Below are positions 4,772-7,222 of a stretch of DNA of 7,222 nt, piece after piece. Position 1 is the first letter of the stretch. Each line of letters begins with the position of its first letter. Below the pieces are notes generated by a model, which made no database searches, was not told the DNA's origin, and was given only the letters and a program-made list of their open reading frames with translations. A program made the position numbers and the translations under genes. Source of the stretch: Bacteroidales bacterium UBA1192 (GTDB taxonomy: Bacteria > Bacteroidota > Bacteroidia > Bacteroidales > Bacteroidaceae); contig DBYG01000058.1 in the NCBI GenBank assembly GCA_002310175.1, forward strand, positions 1 through 7,222, in the 5' to 3' direction.

Positions 4772-7159
4772 TTATTTGTATCTCCTCTCGTAGTGACCTC
4801 TCTGGGTCAGTATAAAGAAGTCGGTCGTGAGCCAGCTTTTGAACGTCCTCTCACCCATACCCATGGCCACCGCAATCTCCACGCCCTCGCCGGTGGTGAA
4901 TGTTACCGGTATCCTCTTGTATATTCTCTTCTGCAGGATGCTCAGTTTCGTCAGCGGGTCATACTTGAAATTCTCTCTGGCCTTCATCCCGCAAATAAGG
5001 TAATAATCCACCAGCTTCAGGGCGCCTTCCATGGCCCATCCGGACAGCTCTATGATGGGCTTGCCGTCGCAGCCGTATCGCATCGCGTCCAGGACAATAG
5101 CCAACCGCACAATATACTTCTCCATCTTGGTGGCGGCCATGCGGTAAATGGAGCCCTCCAGGTCCTTCTTTTTGGCCAGTTTGTTGAACCAGTCCCCGTA
5201 TAGTTTCATCGCCTCGTCCGACATCATCTTGGGCGTGTTCTTTTCGCTGTACTCCAAATCCAGCAGTCGGTTGATAATGGCCTTCCAGCTCTCCCTTAGT
5301 TCAGGCATCGGCCGGCCGTATTTGAATGTGGGCGCCACGGGAGTCTTGGGGTAGGCAAACAGCCAGCGGTCCACAAATCCGTTCTCGGTCTTACCTTTCG
5401 AGAATTCCTTAAGTGAGGATGGCTGGATGGTACCGCAAATCGATACGCACGCATCCTTCAGCTTGGTCTGACGCTTGTTCTTGCGCGTAGTCTGTATGCT
5501 GCCGCCGCTGAAGAGTTTGGTCCATATCATCTCATCATTGCCGCTGCTGTAACGCCCCATGTTGCGTGTAAAGTTCAGCAGCTCATCCTGCACCACCAGC
5601 ATACCCCGCGGGTTGGCCGCATGCTGCTGCATCAGGGCCTCCATGGTGTAGTCGTTCAGAATCAGCTGATGATAGTCCGGAGGGTTGGGCAGAATACCCT
5701 TGCTCGTCAGAGCCTTCTTATACTCCAGCTCATAGACATCGTACTTCTTGTTATAGATCTCCATCTCCTCATCATCACGCTCCTCAAGCGGCTTGATGGC
5801 AAAGTCCAGCGGAGCAGACTTATTCGTACCGGGTTCACCGACTATGGCCATATAGATGATGGGCTTCTCAATCCAGTCGCCCGGCAGATAAACCTTCAGG
5901 CTGTTGCTCACGGCACCCGCTGCCGCCACAATCAGGCTGGAGCCTATAAAGTCGATGGGAAAGTTCATATGCTCATGCGTCTGCTCCACAATCCTGCGTA
6001 CCTCATCCGGGAACACCTCATACGGAAAGTCAGGTGTGGGGTTATAATCCTCCTCATCATAGAACTCCATATCATAATCCGCAGCATCATCGGCCACCAT
6101 CCGCACCGGCTCCTCCGGGAATATCTCACTATACGGAATCTCCACCTTCGGAAAATCGCTCACGTCATACTGCGGGCTCTTGAACCTCTTGGGCCGCACG
6201 CCGTACTTGTGGCACAGATAGAAGAAGGTGGCAATCGTAATCTGGCGGTTCTTCCTGATACCGTAGTCAAACACCTTGCGGTTCTGCCGCTCGTTGTAAT
6301 GGCTGCTTGACTGCGATACCGCCTCCAGAACCTGCCAGCCGCTCTCCCCAAGGGTAGAGAGTGCCAGGCACAACGGCAGCCAGTCGCTGTAGTCGTCAAT
6401 CACCGCGCCCACGCGCAGCCATTCGTTAACATAGTCATTGATACGGCTCACGGTATCTTCCGTTGGGTACAGCGGCACAAACGCCTTCTGACTTCTCGGC
6501 TCCTCCACGCCGAAGCCCTCAGGCAGGTGGTAGAACTCACAACCCTCGTTGAATATCCCGTTCCCGTCAAACGATGCAAACCTAAGCCGGGTAACGTCAC
6601 TGCACCGCTGGTCCGCCTTAAGCCCCAGCTTCTCCATCTCCGCGCTCAGGGCCGCAAAGTACAGCTTGTGCTTCTTCCAATCCCTGTTGTCGGTCGGTAC
6701 CAGAACAAAGAAACCCCGTCCGCTTGATGACAGCCCGCAGTACCACACCCACGGCAGCTGCGCCACACGCTGTTTCTGCTCCTCAACATTGGGAACATTA
6801 TCAATATCCAGACTGATTATACCGGTATAATTCTTGATGCGCTTTTCCAGCTGAATGTTACCGTCTCTCGTAGTGAATGTAGCCGAGATGGAAGCGGCAG
6901 GCAACAACGCACGCTTCATGTCATCCCTCTCGCTCTTCTCGTTAGTGGCACGGATCTTATCCAGGACCGAAATATATCTGGCACCCATGTGGATAAAATC
7001 CCTTATCGGAATCTCCAACATTTCCGATTCTTCTTCCAAAGGACTGTTCTTGATCTCCTCCTTCGTCATCAGCTTTGCTGATGTACAGATAACCCTTTCA
7101 AACAGATTCACCATGATATTATCGCTAAAGAATCTGTCAGGGCTGCAAACCTCGCTCAT
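4772..7159 (-). CDS. BT4734-like / primase C-terminal / DUF3987 primase-helicase protein
   Basis: The product has 795 residues. Residues about 85-215 match the BT4734-like (VirE N-terminal) domain, an archaeo-eukaryotic primase relative: SLDIDN with D118 and D120, SSSGRGFFVLVP (144-155) and SDVTRLRFASFDG (187-199). Residues about 243-322 resemble a primase C-terminal PriCT-2 segment (DDYSDWLPLCLAL, then FDYGIRKNR). An acidic linker covers about 357-373. Residues about 378-725 match DUF3987, an ATPase with Walker A GEPGTNKS (441-448), Walker B-like GMLVVQDE (519-526) and a probable arginine-finger segment GFVDRWLF (594-601). The last 60 residues look like a winged helix. Such proteins are frequent in Bacteroidales chromosomes and mobile elements and are presumed to prime and unwind DNA; activity is inferred. 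The start at 7159 fits the promoter; Met16 is an alternative. Downstream lie the repeat arrays and terminator. Confidence 0.9.
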   Translation of the reverse strand: MSEVCSPDRFFSDNIMVNLFERVICTSAKLMTKEEIKNSPLEEESEMLEIPIRDFIHMGARYISVLDKIRATNEKSERDDMKRALLPAASISATFTTRDGNIQLEKRIKNYTGIISLDIDNVPNVEEQKQRVAQLPWVWYCGLSSSGRGFFVLVPTDNRDWKKHKLYFAALSAEMEKLGLKADQRCSDVTRLRFASFDGNGIFNEGCEFYHLPEGFGVEEPRSQKAFVPLYPTEDTVSRINDYVNEWLRVGAVIDDYSDWLPLCLALSTLGESGWQVLEAVSQSSSHYNERQNRKVFDYGIRKNRQITIATFFYLCHKYGVRPKRFKSPQYDVSDFPKVEIPYSEIFPEEPVRMVADDAADYDMEFYDEEDYNPTPDFPYEVFPDEVRRIVEQTHEHMNFPIDFIGSSLIVAAAGAVSNSLKVYLPGDWIEKPIIYMAIVGEPGTNKSAPLDFAIKPLEERDDEEMEIYNKKYDVYELEYKKALTSKGILPNPPDYHQLILNDYTMEALMQQHAANPRGMLVVQDELLNFTRNMGRYSSGNDEMIWTKLFSGGSIQTTRKNKRQTKLKDACVSICGTIQPSSLKEFSKGKTENGFVDRWLFAYPKTPVAPTFKYGRPMPELRESWKAIINRLLDLEYSEKNTPKMMSDEAMKLYGDWFNKLAKKKDLEGSIYRMAATKMEKYIVRLAIVLDAMRYGCDGKPIIELSGWAMEGALKLVDYYLICGMKARENFKYDPLTKLSILQKRIYKRIPVTFTTGEGVEIAVAMGMGERTFKSWLTTDFFILTQRGHYERRYK

Positions 7160-7162
7160 AAC

Positions 7163-7175
7163 AGTAATCAGGTGT
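7163..7175 (-). promoter_or_regulatory. Leader motif ACACCTGATTACT before the primase-helicase start
   Basis: ACACCTGATTACT ends 3 bases before the ATG on the minus strand. Its core ACCTGATTAC matches those before the regulator (ACCTAATTAC) and the helicase (ACCTAGTTAC), each differing only at the two central positions. Function is unknown: operator or leader element. Confidence 0.4.
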
Positions 7176-7190
7176 TATTCAGATCCAAAT

Positions 7191-7203
7191 GGCCGCAAAG
7201 GTA
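7191..7203 (-). promoter_or_regulatory. -7 element TACCTTTG with GCGGCC extension for the primase-helicase gene
   Basis: TACCTTTG (7203-7196, minus) fits TAnnTTTG and predicts a leader of roughly 30 bases to the ATG at 7159. The expected -33 position lies just past the right edge, so it cannot be judged. TTTGCGGCC is shared exactly with the regulator's promoter (2639-2647). Confidence 0.55.
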
Positions 7204-7222
7204 AACTCACTTTTTGACAGGG

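Overview
The window looks like chromosomal or integrated-element DNA from a member of the order Bacteroidales, possibly Prevotellaceae. The support is TAnnTTTG-type -7 elements ahead of all four genes, no Shine-Dalgarno sequence before the starts, a lipoprotein with a FISUMP-type C-terminal domain, and a BT4734-like/DUF3987 primase-helicase of the kind common in that order. The genus is inference; no rRNA or tRNA gene is present to fix it.

Layout, left to right. Positions 1-1377 (minus) hold the first 459 residues of a membrane-anchored UvrD/HelD-like helicase with an inserted PD-(D/E)XK nuclease-like segment; it runs off the left edge. Positions 1633-2565 (minus) encode a complete HTH-WYL-WCX transcription regulator. 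Positions 2566-3191 are non-coding. They hold the regulator's promoter, a 9-bp tandem repeat, a 193-bp imperfect palindrome and the promoter of the next gene. Positions 3192-4217 (plus) encode a lipoprotein with an Fn3-like domain followed by a FISUMP-type domain; it is the only plus-strand gene. Positions 4218-4771 are non-coding: a featureless 5' part, then an intrinsic terminator for the minus strand, then two oppositely oriented arrays of an 8-bp unit (TTGCACAA / TTGTGCAA). Positions 4772-7159 (minus) encode a 795-residue BT4734-like/primase-C-terminal/DUF3987 protein, with its -7 element at the right edge.

How the parts may fit. The three minus-strand genes share a leader motif, ACCT(A/G)(A/G)TTAC, 2 to 7 bases before their start codons, and each has a TAnnTTTG element upstream. 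All three look DNA-related: helicase-nuclease, regulator, primase-helicase. WYL regulators often control phage-defence or DNA-damage genes, so the regulator and the adjacent helicase-nuclease form a plausible but unproven functional pair. The primase-helicase followed by inverted iteron-like arrays around an AT-rich spacer could mark a replication origin or a structured mRNA end. The lipoprotein gene differs in orientation and base composition and may be a later insertion. The most unusual signals are the inverted arrays, the 193-bp palindrome and the shared leader motif.
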